A DNA stretch of 64,000 bases from Varroa destructor (lineage: Eukaryota; Arthropoda; Arachnida; Mesostigmata; Varroidae), in assembly GCF_002443255.2 (NCBI RefSeq), contig NW_019211456.1, positions 31,369,341-31,433,340 on the forward strand, given 5' to 3'. The notes below the pieces were generated by a model, which saw only the letters and a list, made by a program, of their open reading frames with translations, was not told the DNA's origin and did no database searches. The position numbers and the translations under genes were made by a program. This document shows, piece by piece, positions 52,816 to 64,000 of this stretch. Position 1 is the first letter of the stretch; every line of letters begins with the position of its first letter.

Positions 52816-55065
52816 TGCTGGAGTAATGATACAGATATATGTGGAAAACAGGTGTATTGATTAACTGCTTCGTTTCTTTTTGTTTTTTACGATTTCTACG
52901 CTTTTCATTCATTGGTTCTAGCTGGCACTAGCTATACTAGTGCACTATTTATGTTGGGTGGCCTTTTTCCCGGCGGCCTATCCAAATCAAATATCTCAAG
53001 TCTTTGTATCAAAATTTTTTACCTAACTAAACTTGGTTTGATGGCCGTTACATGCTGTTGTTACATTTGAGCTAGGTATCGTTTATTAGGCGGATGTAAA
53101 TCTCAGAATGCGTGAGTACCAAAGGCTGCTTCTTTGCAGATCTCTGAGTCGACCAGCTTTTCACGTGAATATATATAGTGAGTTTTTACACGGAAATCAC
53201 TATTTTCTCAGAGTGCCTTGAAAGTAACCAAAAGCTGAATAAAAACAAGTCATCAGGATTTTAGATACACTACATAACGCTGGTGTACCAAACGCTAGTG
53301 TACGCTGGCAGAAAAATTTTCATAAAATAAACATTTTGTTTCCGCACCCCAGTTAACATGTAAACTAAAGGCAAAGTCTATAATGTTGCTAATGATAGGA
53401 TTACGGCAGGACACTCGAACCACTATCACAGAAGCTAATTATTAATAAAGGACATCGGTAACATGCTTGGTCAATTCTTACGTATTGGGGCTGACCGATA
53501 TTCCTCAGTTTCCGGAAAGCATTATGCATAGAGAGTATTGTAGTGGAAAGACGCTGTGTTACAAAGATTTTTAACGTGGCACCTGCATTGTGGACCCTTT
53601 TCAACATTCGGTCAAATAACTGGCTATTTTTCTTACTGCAGCAAACTAATGCATCAGGACGTACAGAGCTAAGCGTTTTTACGTCAGAGAACAATATTAA
53701 CAGAAATAATCAACACAAACTATTCAACAAACATTGGGCGACGTGTGAGTAGTATTTTGAATTCATTTAGCATAGTGTTGAGGTAACTACAATTGGGTAC
53801 TTTACATTCATCTGTGTTCGACTTAGAAAAGATATATTAATACTTTAGAGATATATACACTGATTGGACCTTTCAGGCGTTCCAACTGATATTCATTGCT
53901 GATCCATTAATAGTTCCATACAAAAAATATAGTATCGAAAATGTAAATACCACATTTTAAATATCAACTATAATTACCATTATCACTATAAGCTTGAGCT
54001 TTAGCTCGGTACTGTATTGTTGCACACAGTCTACAATCACTAATTACATGCCATCTATAACGTAACATTTAAAAGCATAGGGAAAAAGATCAACACACGT
54101 GATTCGCCGCTTATGGTTGCTACAGGCCGTTATATGACTGCATGCTATAAAGCTGCAAATTACCATGGCGTATTGAGTCCCGTGGGAATGTTCCACAGAA
54201 TGATAATACAAAACCTACATTTTATTTGTTTGGGAATTTACATATTTGAAGACATGAATGTTCCTACAAATGATTTTGTGCTCCTCAAGGTATCTTAAGC
54301 AAATGTATTACGCCAACACAAATCCACATTAATGTGCACACAATGAAAGCAGAACTGATGTGAGTCTGAAGTTAGAGAAAAAAAAAACTTTTTGTTTACG
54401 TTTTTACTTTGCTTCTCCCTATCACAGTCAACTTGCAAAGAATTGTGGAAAAGTTCATTAAATAACTCGCTAGCCTAATATGAGTTAGGCCGCCTTATTA
54501 GCAAATAATGTTTTGTGTGCATATAGGTTGACATCACTTGGATAAAGGGGCACTATTGCACTCGTTTTGGAAAGAAAGTTTTCTTGTTACTTACAAGCAC
54601 CTTTAAACTGATTGTTAACAGTAGAAGGTTTTTTTAACCTGATCCATTTACACCGAGTAAAACGGAACTCTTTCTTAATCACAACCAACCTGCGCGCACT
54701 TAGTATATAGAATTAATATACTTTACCCGTGGCATTAATTACCGTGAAAAGCTGTTATGCATGTATAATTATGGATCTTGACCTCAAAGCTACACTTCGC
54801 CATTAATACAACTAACGTCTTTAAAGTAGAGTTATCGGGCATGCGCTTCTGTATGCGACAATATTAATTCGAAGTAAGACGTGAGTTAGATCTATAAAGG
54901 AGGATGAAAATTACAACTAATCACGTAACCCATAAACAAACAAGTCTTGGTATTAAATATTGACATCTAATTTTTATAAGGACCTGTAGTAAACAAGAGT
55001 CAGTAGGAATACAATACGAAAGTAAGCTTAAATATAGAAAATTTCTTTTAGTTATGTTTACTTAC

Positions 55066-55136
55066 GATGCAACAACCAGGGAAAATCCCAGAGTGAGTTT
55101 GATATGACTTTCGTCAAACCTCTAGATACATAAGTG
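55066..55136 (-). CDS. Candidate 71-bp internal exon, unidentified
   Basis: Bounded by a good acceptor (TATTCTTTACAG) and a perfect donor (CATC|GTAAGT). Only one frame is open (phase 2 in, phase 1 out), giving TYVSRGLTKVISNSLWDFP and WLLH. Length and signals suit a small internal exon, but no phase-compatible neighbour was confirmed and I recognise no family. Confidence 0.2.
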
Positions 55137-58100
55137 CTGTAAAGAATAGTGACTACCAAACGTCCGAATGTTAATCTTTCGGTCCATATTTACGAGTTCG
55201 TATTGAAACTAATAAACACGCCATTTGCATAAGATGTAGGAAGCGGTACAAGCCTTAGTAATCTGCACCGAGCTGAAATCGTGTTAGGAAAGGAATCTAT
55301 ATTGAATGATGGATATGGTACCAAAATATAATTAGGTTAAATCTTTACTGGCATGTAAAGCATAGGCAAAGCTTTAACTGATATTATAGCCGATAGCTAG
55401 GAACGGGAAGTTCTGCTATTTTAAATTTTATTCTATTTATAATACGTCAACGATATTCACGATTTTATCTGTATCTACAAAAGCCTTTCAGATGCTATAA
55501 TTTACCACTATTATAAAGCTAATTGTATTTCAAGTAGTTCATAGCATGTGCACAGATGTCTGGTTACGCAAAAGTTACAGACTCGCTGACATACCTCCCT
55601 TCGTAGATTTTCACTTGCGAGAAATAAATTGGTGAGGTTTTGATCTTGATGTGCTGAATTCAATTGTAGGTGATGACACTTGTTCGGACCGTGTAGGAAA
55701 GAACGCTCGAACATCGCTTAACGATAATATAATTATGGGATAGCAATGGCAGCGAAAAGTGAAATAAATTTATAGGGAACAGGTGGATCTGTCTGACATG
55801 ACTGTAAGTCCGACTTCCCGTCGTAAAAAAGGTTAGGCGTCACTTGACGAAAGAGGAAGGGATAATGACGGACCTAAAACAGCTAACAGTGACCAATGGC
55901 TTCTGCTGCCCTCGCCAGCAGACAAGCTCACAGTTTATATTTTTCATGGCTAGCTTGCTCTCTAAGTTTTTTAACCATGCCTGGACGTGTGCTGATAATG
56001 GCCACAATCGAAGGAATTTCCCAACAGCTAAGCTACGGCAAATATTGCGAAAAGCGATAACGATTATTCAAGCCAGTTTTTCATTGACACATACCATACA
56101 AATAACCAAAGGCCTGACCGAAAAGCATATCTGTTTATAATATACATGTCCTGAAAGTGGGCTTGCGTTTAACAGATATATGTTTCGATACGAATCTATA
56201 TTTCAACAACGTCTATTAAACCAAAGCATTTGATGTGGCGGAGCTGAGATTCAATGATATGTCGAGAATATTACGCGCGGAACAAAGTCACAACCAGTAA
56301 GTTTCGAAAATGCTCTACTGGCTAGGTGCAGACAAACAAACATTACTAAGCCGGGTAGAAGATTGTTCATGCCAGCTATTGGTACCGATTCTAAGAGCTG
56401 AGGAGGCTGGACCGCAGAAACAAAAAAGAACCGATACTGTTTATCGACCGCACAGCCGTCAGCTATAGACGATTGTTACAACTGTCATAAACATTGCGGC
56501 AAAAAAACAGCAGTAGTAGCAGAAACAGCAATTATGATTGTAGCATAATGATCATTCGAAAGACGGGTGAATGAGTGAAAATAATTAAATACTGGTAGGA
56601 TTCCTGGATCGGTATAGCAAAAGTAACGAACACTGAAATGAAATACCAATATTTACAGTATGCACTCAAACTGAAAGTGAGATGTATTCCAACGGACGAC
56701 ATTGTCTAGCTAAACCGCTCACGATCTTACATAGGCCAAATACAGAGATTCTAATTAATACCATAACACGCTACTAGCTGTCACCGTAAACCTGACAGAA
56801 ATGTCGTCATGTCAGTCAAGAATTACAAGAAAATATCATAACCTTGTTACTGCTAATTAGCCAGTACATACACACACATCTTTGATAGTATACAAAATAA
56901 ACGTCAACCTATATCATCTATCTGCAAGTTAGAATAGTTTCGTCTAGTTAGAATAGGTCAGTATAAAGGTTTACAAAATAGCAGGGTCAAAATGTGATGC
57001 TACAACTTTTTTATACAGGTACGATAAAAAACTTTTCCACTAAATCGTTGATGGATAATATCAAATCACGGTAATTTTTTTTTGTACCATCAGTGAAGTA
57101 CTGGCTAATTAGCAGTAATAAAGTTAAAAAAAAAAAAGAAAACGCTATTATAATATCCTTTTTGATTCAGGTATGACCGGACGATTCAGTAATTTCATTT
57201 GACTATAATAAAAACCCTAGCTACCAATCGTTGGGCCTAAATCATCAATACCGTTTATAACATCAATCCAATGAGTGAATTTTGCCGAAGCTAACGGTGC
57301 ATTCTTCGAGACTACATTTCTTGCCACTTTAAATCTATTATATTTCAGGTTACCGCTAAGGATTTAGATTTACTTCGCAATCAGCTTTTTAGAAGTTTCA
57401 GCAAACTCGTACAATGCTACTTCTCTACAACAGTATCAATGTTACATCTGCTAATACTCTCGTACGACGAGTATCCTATTTTTCACTATCTGTTCAGCCT
57501 CTAGGTTCAGTCGTAAAAAGGTCCCTAGTAGTATAAGTGTTCCTAGAATATTAATACACTAATAGGCTAAATGAATACCTAAAACCGTTCAGCAATAATA
57601 ATCCATAAAGATTCGAAGAAAACGTTCAAAATGTATCGTCTTTACGCCCTATTCACGTGGTCATTCATAGCCTTATGAATGTTGCCCGGATGATTCAGTA
57701 GGTCGTCAGGAAATGAGATTTTAGAATGCATTTTCGTACGATACGACAGGATGGTTCGCCTATAGATGTCCATTCTTGCTAAATATATTGCGTTGCTCGC
57801 CGTAAACAATTACAGTTATCAAAGTGCATCCTTTTGTTAACATAATGTTGAAAAAGTTTTAGATCAAATATCTAACATAAATGATATTTGTCCCTGTGTG
57901 TTGCGGATTATACACAAAAAAAGAAGGTTAATCTAGGCACAGAATACTTCTTCACATTACTCGAATTGCCTACGAATAGTGTATAGCTAAATGATATTAC
58001 ACCACAGATTGAACTGCCAGTTGCTAAATCAATATGAGTTGAGGGGTATCTGATATCTGAAAAAGAAGACCATAACCAACTAAAATAACTTTACAGTATA

Positions 58101-61100
58101 TGATGACCTATCCAATCAAGCCATAATTTTACTTTCAAAGCATGATAGATTCAGCCGGAAACCGCTCGCGTAGGCCACAGGAGTACCACAGAGGCCACCA
58201 TACTGTTGCCTTTAGCCGCTCATTCTTAGACACCGGCAGTGTCATTGTAGTCAAACTACAGTCAACATAATTGCTACGCTGCGTTCGATACTACGTAGAA
58301 TTCAACCCAACTACTATTTAATTCGTTGAAGTCTATGTAGTAATAGCCTGTGCTTTTGTCAGCGTTTTGTCGAGAAAGTCGCATAAAAACAAAACGTGCT
58401 CACATCTGCATTCGATACAGATATTACGTTTCCGGCCGCCATTCTCAATCTTGAAGCTTCGTGTTAGCCTGGGCCTTGACAGTTTGACACAATTGCAGAG
58501 AAATTCAGGGTTATCTATGAGATTGTTACACAAAGGGCCATAACTAGCCAACCACTGCAATCAACTAGTTACTGCTCTCAATATGTTTTGAAAATAATAG
58601 AATACTGGAGATCGACTGACCAACCATAAAGCACTTTCTCACATTCCTGATGCGGGTGTCGTCGTCATTCAGAATTCCGTACGAAAGTTTCATTTCGGCC
58701 AATCTCGTGCATATGCACAGAAACGACTAATGTGTATGTTAAACGTGTGATTATGTTTGTATGACTGTACATCTGTACATCTTTCCTAAGAGATACAGGC
58801 GAATGCCAAAATAGCATATATCCTAATATAGTTCGTATAATGGGGTCCAAGAGTGGGATTCTTTCCTACTGATGCTGGTAGTGAAATATTTACCAAACTA
58901 CTACTGTGCTAAGGTACTTCGCAGCCATGAATATTTAAACGAAACAGGTGTATTTAAAAAATTAAGTGATTATCAGTTTAGTGTAACTAGCTAATGACAA
59001 TGCTTTTTCCTACCTAATATTTCCACGACTTCGAATTTTAAGTATCCTGAACTGCCGTATGACGTATAAGTTAATAATTTGGGCTATTCTATGAACTCAT
59101 TCGTGGCCAAACCAAAAATCCCTAGTCTTTCGTATGCATATAGTGCCCCCAGATGACGAGCACCCCCTCTGTTTTGTTAGGTGATAGCCCCCCACATCTT
59201 CAATACTGGCAACGCAGACTAGATAGTACACAATGTCGCTTCTGAAAACCTTTTGACTAAACGAGATTAAAACGTCTCGTAAACCCGCACACGATGGGGT
59301 TCGGTTACCTGTAGATTATGTTCCTTCTATTATTATCGGTCTCATTACGGATAATATGATCCATAATATAATACGAAAGTTAACTGATAAACTACTAGGA
59401 CCAAGATAAAAATTTTCAATCCTAATTGTCAAGATAACTTTTCTAATGTTCATACGTTTCGACAGTTATCGATGAACGAGCTTATACATTCGGCATATGC
59501 ATGTATTCGTTTAACCAAGATGGGTTGATATAGTGCAACCAATCGCTTAGTTGGCCAACCCAAATTGAGAGAGATGGCTATCGATACGTACCTGATCCCT
59601 GTGCGATTCGCATGACGATGTTGCAGTAAAGGAATGGGTCAGTTAAAAATGGTTTGTATGATTACGGCTTATCTCTGCGGTAGCGCGTACCCTGTCACGT
59701 CACCGGCGATTGCCAATCGTTGACTCTCGTGGGTAGTCACCTGCTCAGGAGTCTCAAAAGGCGACGCTGCATTATTCGGTACCAGCTGGGCAGAGTAGCC
59801 TCTGTTGTGTTCACCAGCACTCGTTTGACTGACTGAGCAGTAATTCCTAACAGTGTTATTGGCTCCGTGGCTGACAATATCGTGATAGCAAGAACGATGA
59901 CCACTAGTACGACGACAACGACCGCGAACTACCATTCTCTTCGATACACAGGTTAGTAGCTGAGCAGCTTTACGCCAGCTGGAGCCGTGTTAAGCGTACG
60001 ATTCTACGCCATTGTACGTACAGGCACACAGACAGATACGCGGATAAGTTGCGTGATGTAGGGCGATCACAAAAAATTTTGTAACCTGTTGTCCGAACAA
60101 TGGCCTACGTTGCATTGCTCGTCCGAACCGAAGATTGTAATTTAGTAGCTATTCCGTTCTAAGCCAAAAGTTCCGACCTCACACGTTAGGAGGCTAGCCG
60201 TGCAAACCTCTAAAAGGGTGAACGGGTATAAGAGCGACACCTACCACCACTGGCAGTTTGATACAAACGAACTCAATGGCGGCGATCACACGGCACGTCA
60301 TAAGAACTGATAGCGTTCTCTGTTAGCGCTGACAGGATTGCTGTTGACGTCGATTTCGAAACAGCAGTTCTCCTCTGGCTGCTAAAAAAACTACCGTTGC
60401 TACTTCTACTACTGTTCCTTTCTAAAATCAACATCTCGAAGCGCCACTCGAATAAAATATCATTTTTCCAGCAACCAGAAACGACTAGCCGGCAATACCC
60501 AAAGCCGAAAAATCGAACACAGCTGTAGAGAGAACACAAGAGGGAGCTGTCAGTGAAAGCCGGGATAGATCGAGCAATGTGCCGTCGGAGAATGGGGAGG
60601 CGGGCAGCAGACAGATGATAGTGGAAAACGTCCAAGCAGAGGACACTCGGAGAGGCGTCGTCTGCTAGAAATCCTTAAATGAGGTTGGATGAATTGTTTA
60701 TTTGTTAGGGACCGTACGATTAAGCGGCACGGAAGCTACTGAAAAACAGTTTAATATGTAGATTGACGAAATGTTTTGTTGTAGTGAGAAATAAAATTAA
60801 TCAAAAAACAAAGGTCCTAAATAGCGTTGCTGTAGATGCTGGCATATGGTAACGTTTCCTCTCAAAGTGCCTTATTTGTAAACAATGATGTTCAGCGAGA
60901 TCAGCGAGATGATGATGATCTTTCCCTACGGGTTAGTGATTGTGTCCTGGAACCATGCGCTTGAATTTACTCACATAGAGGTAGCTACGCTGCTTGATTC
61001 ATGCCGGATTGTGAAGAGCAGTTTTGATGAAAACTATTTAACTCACAGTAATGTGTGCGTGTTCACACGGTAATCCATTTTTATATGGTACATAATTTTA

Positions 61101-62620
61101 TCACATATGCATAATATTTATGCATATCAACAGATATGTAAAAATTGTTCTCGAAGATTTAATAAACTGGATCTTGTTGAATTGACAGATCGAAGAAGTG
61201 CAGGGTATGAGAAGCAATCGTCACTGATAAGAGGGAACCACCCGAGCAAAAATTGAAACAATCACTTTTATTATCATATTACAATCAGCTAATCAGTTGT
61301 TACAGTTTTTTTTTCTCATAATTTTTGTCCTGTGTCCATACAATAAGATTAATGCCATTATTTTTTGTTTGTTTTTTCAGCTAAGCTTAGAAATATGGTC
61401 TACTTAAACAAAACTTATAAGAATTGTTTTACGGTTCAGAGCGTTTGCTATTACCGAAATTCGTAGTTAATCTTTATCTAAAATGTTTCTCGACAAGGTT
61501 TTCGTGCCTAGCGGTTGGTTCATTGCAAGCACTCCACAGAGTTTCCGTTACAAGGAGGTGTCGATCGATTTCGGTACAATTAACACATAAGAGAGCTTTG
61601 CAAACACTCTAGAGATGTTCTGATGTACTGATTGTAAAATGCTTTCATTCAACTCTTATCTCTAACACCTGTCAGAAGTCAAGACTTGAAATAAATGAAT
61701 ATCGTGCCTTATTATATATAAGAACTAATGCTATTTGGATGAATAATTTGAATGAAATCTTTCATACATTACTGTGAGTCTTCTTCCGCTTGAAACCTAA
61801 AAAACCCTAAATTTAAACCTAAAAGACCCCTTCGGGCCTTTACCTCGAAAGTATGGCTTTCCGGGTTTTCACTTGGTGTAACGGTAAAAATGGCAATGTC
61901 ACACCTATGTTATGCAACGGGTTATGCTTCCAAGAGAGTAGGTATTGAGCGTTCGGTTTTGTGACAATCCATCTCCTAATCATAATATCTTATGAATTAG
62001 CACAGCAACTTTACGGACCTCAACAGCTTCATATTTTCGACTCATTTGACGATCCAGCGATAATATTTTTGGTTCATGCAGCAGACAACTGGACAGAGAA
62101 TCTAGGTCTTAAATCCATCATAATTGCATATGCCCAATAGATTGAATATCAGTCATAGAGATGGCGTTTATCGCCGATAAATGAAATGTAATTATTTATC
62201 TATAATTTACTCAAAAACTGACAATAACAACAACAACAACAACAGGTATTTCACTTATTCGGTATTTGTAGACAATAATGAAATGGATTGTTTCAAGTTT
62301 TATAAAAATAAACATACATGATAATACTAGCAATATATAAAATACAAACACGTGTAAGCTAAGTCTCAACGTGGCAATGGGCGTATGTTGGCCAGAAATC
62401 TGTGCTAGAAGAAATGATGTTCCCGGATCGTAAAAGGTCACCTATCACCCTTTGTGATGGAACCACGCGACAAGCACTACTGCAGGTGCCAATTGCGTAC
62501 TTGAGTGGGAAGTATGCCATATTTGGTCAGAGCCTAAATTTTGTCATCATTTGCGTGGACCATCGCAGTAGTCATTTAACCTCCTCAGCCTCTGAGGAGA
62601 CAAACAAGGGCAATGAATAC

Positions 62621-62766
62621 CTGTTTGCTTGCATTCGGCTCGTCGAAACATAAGTGGTCTCTGGTCGTTGTCTTCGTGAGCGAAAAATCCTCATTTGAAT
62701 AAATTCCCGTTTCCTTTCCGCCAGAGGCGACCGAATCGAATGCTATCTCTGGACAAAGCTTCGGCA
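62621..62766 (-). CDS. Candidate 146-bp internal exon, unidentified
   Basis: Acceptor AATTTCCAG and donor AAACAG|GTATTC enclose 48 codons (phase 1 in, phase 0 out). They begin PKLCPEIAFDSVASGGKETG, run through NEDFSLTKTTTRDHL and end CFDEPNASKQ. The peptide is varied and polar with two Cys, as in an extracellular segment. Its phase-0 end would fit the phase-0 terminal exon at 49002-49082, but 13 kb separates them. A plus-strand open frame overlaps the region (62402-62653), so strand is not certain. Family not recognised. Confidence 0.25.
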
Positions 62767-63078
62767 CTGGAAATTACTGGTATTTACTTTTTCGTATAAA
62801 CATTCCAATCAATATTCGTCTACTGTTTTTCAATTTGGTCCGTTTACTTTTATTACAATGAAGTCGACTTTTGCTTTTCTACTCTGTTTGCTACACATGT
62901 ATGGGCTTCTTTTTAATTAACATGTACTCGTACCCATAAAGATCCTTGAGTCACTGGTTCCTACACTTTCTGGCCTTTGTAAATCTTTAAGAAACTTCTT
63001 CTCTGACTGGTGTTTAACAGATACAGATCAGCCGATTAATATGGTTTTAGAAGGACGTGATTTCGTGTTTTGGTGCAG

Positions 63079-63221
63079 GGCTGGCATCACATCACGGCGT
63101 CTCGCGACCAATGGTTTGCCAGCATCGCTCGTTCACGCAGGTTGACCGCAGCCACGAAACGCGGATGACCGACAACGAATTGCTGGCGCTGATCGACACC
63201 CTGCAAAAAAAACAACTATAA
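63079..63221 (+). CDS. Candidate terminal exon of an unidentified plus-strand gene
   Basis: After a good acceptor (GTGTTTTGGTGCAG) a phase-1 frame of 46 codons runs to TAA. It includes SRPMVCQHRSFTQVDRSHET and ends RMTDNELLALIDTLQKKQL. The second half uses strongly G/C-ending codons (ATG ACC GAC AAC GAA TTG CTG GCG CTG ATC GAC ACC CTG), sharply unlike its flanks, the clearest sign of real coding. AATAAA follows at 63382-63387, 161 bp after the stop. The C-terminus looks like an amphipathic helix. I do not recognise the family. Upstream exons would lie to the left on the plus strand; none was confirmed. A second, shorter open frame overlaps the start of this segment. Confidence 0.4.
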
Positions 63222-64000
63222 AATAACGATAAAGGGAGTGTAGCTGTCGTTTTGAGTGTTGGCCATCTTTCTTTTGGCCACCAGTAACATCGTGCGCGCC
63301 GTCACATCTCGCTTTTCCTTCTACCCTCTCACCTTCTTATAATTATATATGTGGTTTTGTCTCGTAACCTCGAAGCTGCGCAATAAAATAAGGAAAAAAA
63401 GGAAACTGCTGGTCGACCGGTGCTGCAACCGTGACTCTGAGCAGACGCTACGCTTCGCAGTGGCTGTCGAAAACATGCACTCTACTCGGTGCTACGGATC
63501 CTCTTCCCGGTATTTCTGGCCGTGTAACAAGCTTCCCAACGACTAACAGAAGCACCACGGCCAGCATCAAGTGGCATTACGATCGCGATCACTGCAGCCG
63601 CTACAGCGTGGATACTATATATTAGCAATACACCGAGACCGAATGGATATGCGAACGTCAACTTCCTAGCCTTACTTCTCAACTAGGCTGCTCCCTTCCG
63701 ACCAACTTCATCCACATGTATACGAATATACGTTGAACGTCATCAGGGTGTGACCGGACGACGAAGATCGACACGAATGTATGTACAGCACATGCTACTA
63801 GTTGTAGGTGTACCGATATAAGGGTGAAAAAGAAAATGCGGATACTCGCATCTAGTCTAGTACGACTGTGTGTACAAAAAACGTTGGTGAGGCCTGGTGT
63901 ATCTGCTGGTCAGTCTGGTTGACTTGTAGCAGCTCCGCCGACTATATTGCTACAACTAATTGCTTTGTCAAGGTCGGTTCTGCCCGACCGAGTACAGCCG
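63222..64000. other. Probable 3' UTR, then unexplained sequence to the window end
   Basis: AATAAA at 63382-63387 probably ends the transcript of the exon at 63079-63221. The remaining 600 bp is more GC-balanced than most of the window, with overlapping frames of about 60 codons on both strands, none recognisable. A neighbouring gene's promoter or 5' exon may begin here. Confidence 0.4.

Larger units (their letters stand above)
52816..63078. other. Right-hand region without an identified gene
   Basis: Mostly AT-rich with few informative frames. Exon-like segments with matching splice dinucleotides on the minus strand (55066-55136 and 62621-62766) are annotated separately. A GC-richer patch at 59.6-60.7 kb has several overlapping frames, a CpG-rich ATGGCGGCG motif near 60277 and a minus-strand donor-like ATCAG|GTACGT near 59592, so it may be a promoter or 5' UTR. 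The rest shows nothing I can name. Confidence 0.5.

Noticed and set aside
55511..55714. Minus-strand frame with a GAG|GTATGT donor at about 55596
   Set aside because: No convincing acceptor or polypyrimidine tract, and its phase does not fit the nearby 55066-55136 candidate.
58333..58560. Minus-strand Cys-rich frame after an acceptor-like TTGCAG, faintly like a leucine-rich-repeat C-cap
   Set aside because: No leucine-rich repeats upstream and no matching partner exon; AT-rich codon use gives no support.
60273..60635. Minus-strand open frame of 120 codons
   Set aside because: Low protein-likeness, in a GC-richer patch with competing frames; more likely promoter or UTR.

Overview
The window is nuclear DNA of a eukaryote, very probably an arthropod. 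The genes carry phase-consistent GT-AG introns from about 0.2 kb to almost 14 kb. The background is AT-rich, with (TA)n and (TG)n microsatellites, a decayed mariner-type transposon and one 100-N assembly gap. The proteins look metazoan. A chelicerate (mite-like) origin would suit the mix of short and very long introns, but nothing here proves it.

Three protein genes can be rebuilt exon by exon. (1) 10482-37849, minus: a CNBP-type nucleic-acid-binding protein of 306 residues with nine CCHC zinc knuckles and an RGG box. Its four coding exons are separated by introns of 12.3 kb, 13.7 kb and 0.4 kb. (2) 45103-47791, plus: the CCDC43 orthologue, six exons, about 249 residues. One internal splice site is uncertain. 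(3) 50734-52815, minus: UDP-glucose 4-epimerase (GALE), five exons, 364 residues, with an intact NAD-binding loop and Ser/Tyr/Lys catalytic residues. CCDC43 and GALE converge.

Layout. 1-10.5 kb: no recognisable gene; it holds TA repeats and the 708-bp mariner relic (6927-7634). 10.5-37.8 kb: CNBP. Its two giant introns hold the gap, simple repeats, hairpins and several plus-strand exon-like segments, two of them next to a TATA box, which may be nested antisense genes. 37.9-45.1 kb: the likely CNBP promoter, a G-quadruplex-type (GGGC)n tract and a CpG-rich block (about 41.1-43.5 kb) with exon-like segments on both strands. 45.1-52.8 kb: CCDC43, then a small minus-strand terminal-exon candidate (49002-49082), a cluster of palindromic and tandem repeats at 49.1-49.6 kb, then GALE. 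52.8-64 kb: mostly unexplained, with candidate exons on both strands. The best is a plus-strand terminal exon at 63079-63221 followed by AATAAA.

The three genes share no pathway: CNBP acts in RNA and G-rich nucleic acid metabolism, GALE in the Leloir pathway and UDP-sugar supply, and CCDC43 has no settled function. All exon borders come from reading the DNA (splice dinucleotides, phase and family similarity), not from transcripts. Single-exon candidates are marked with low confidence.
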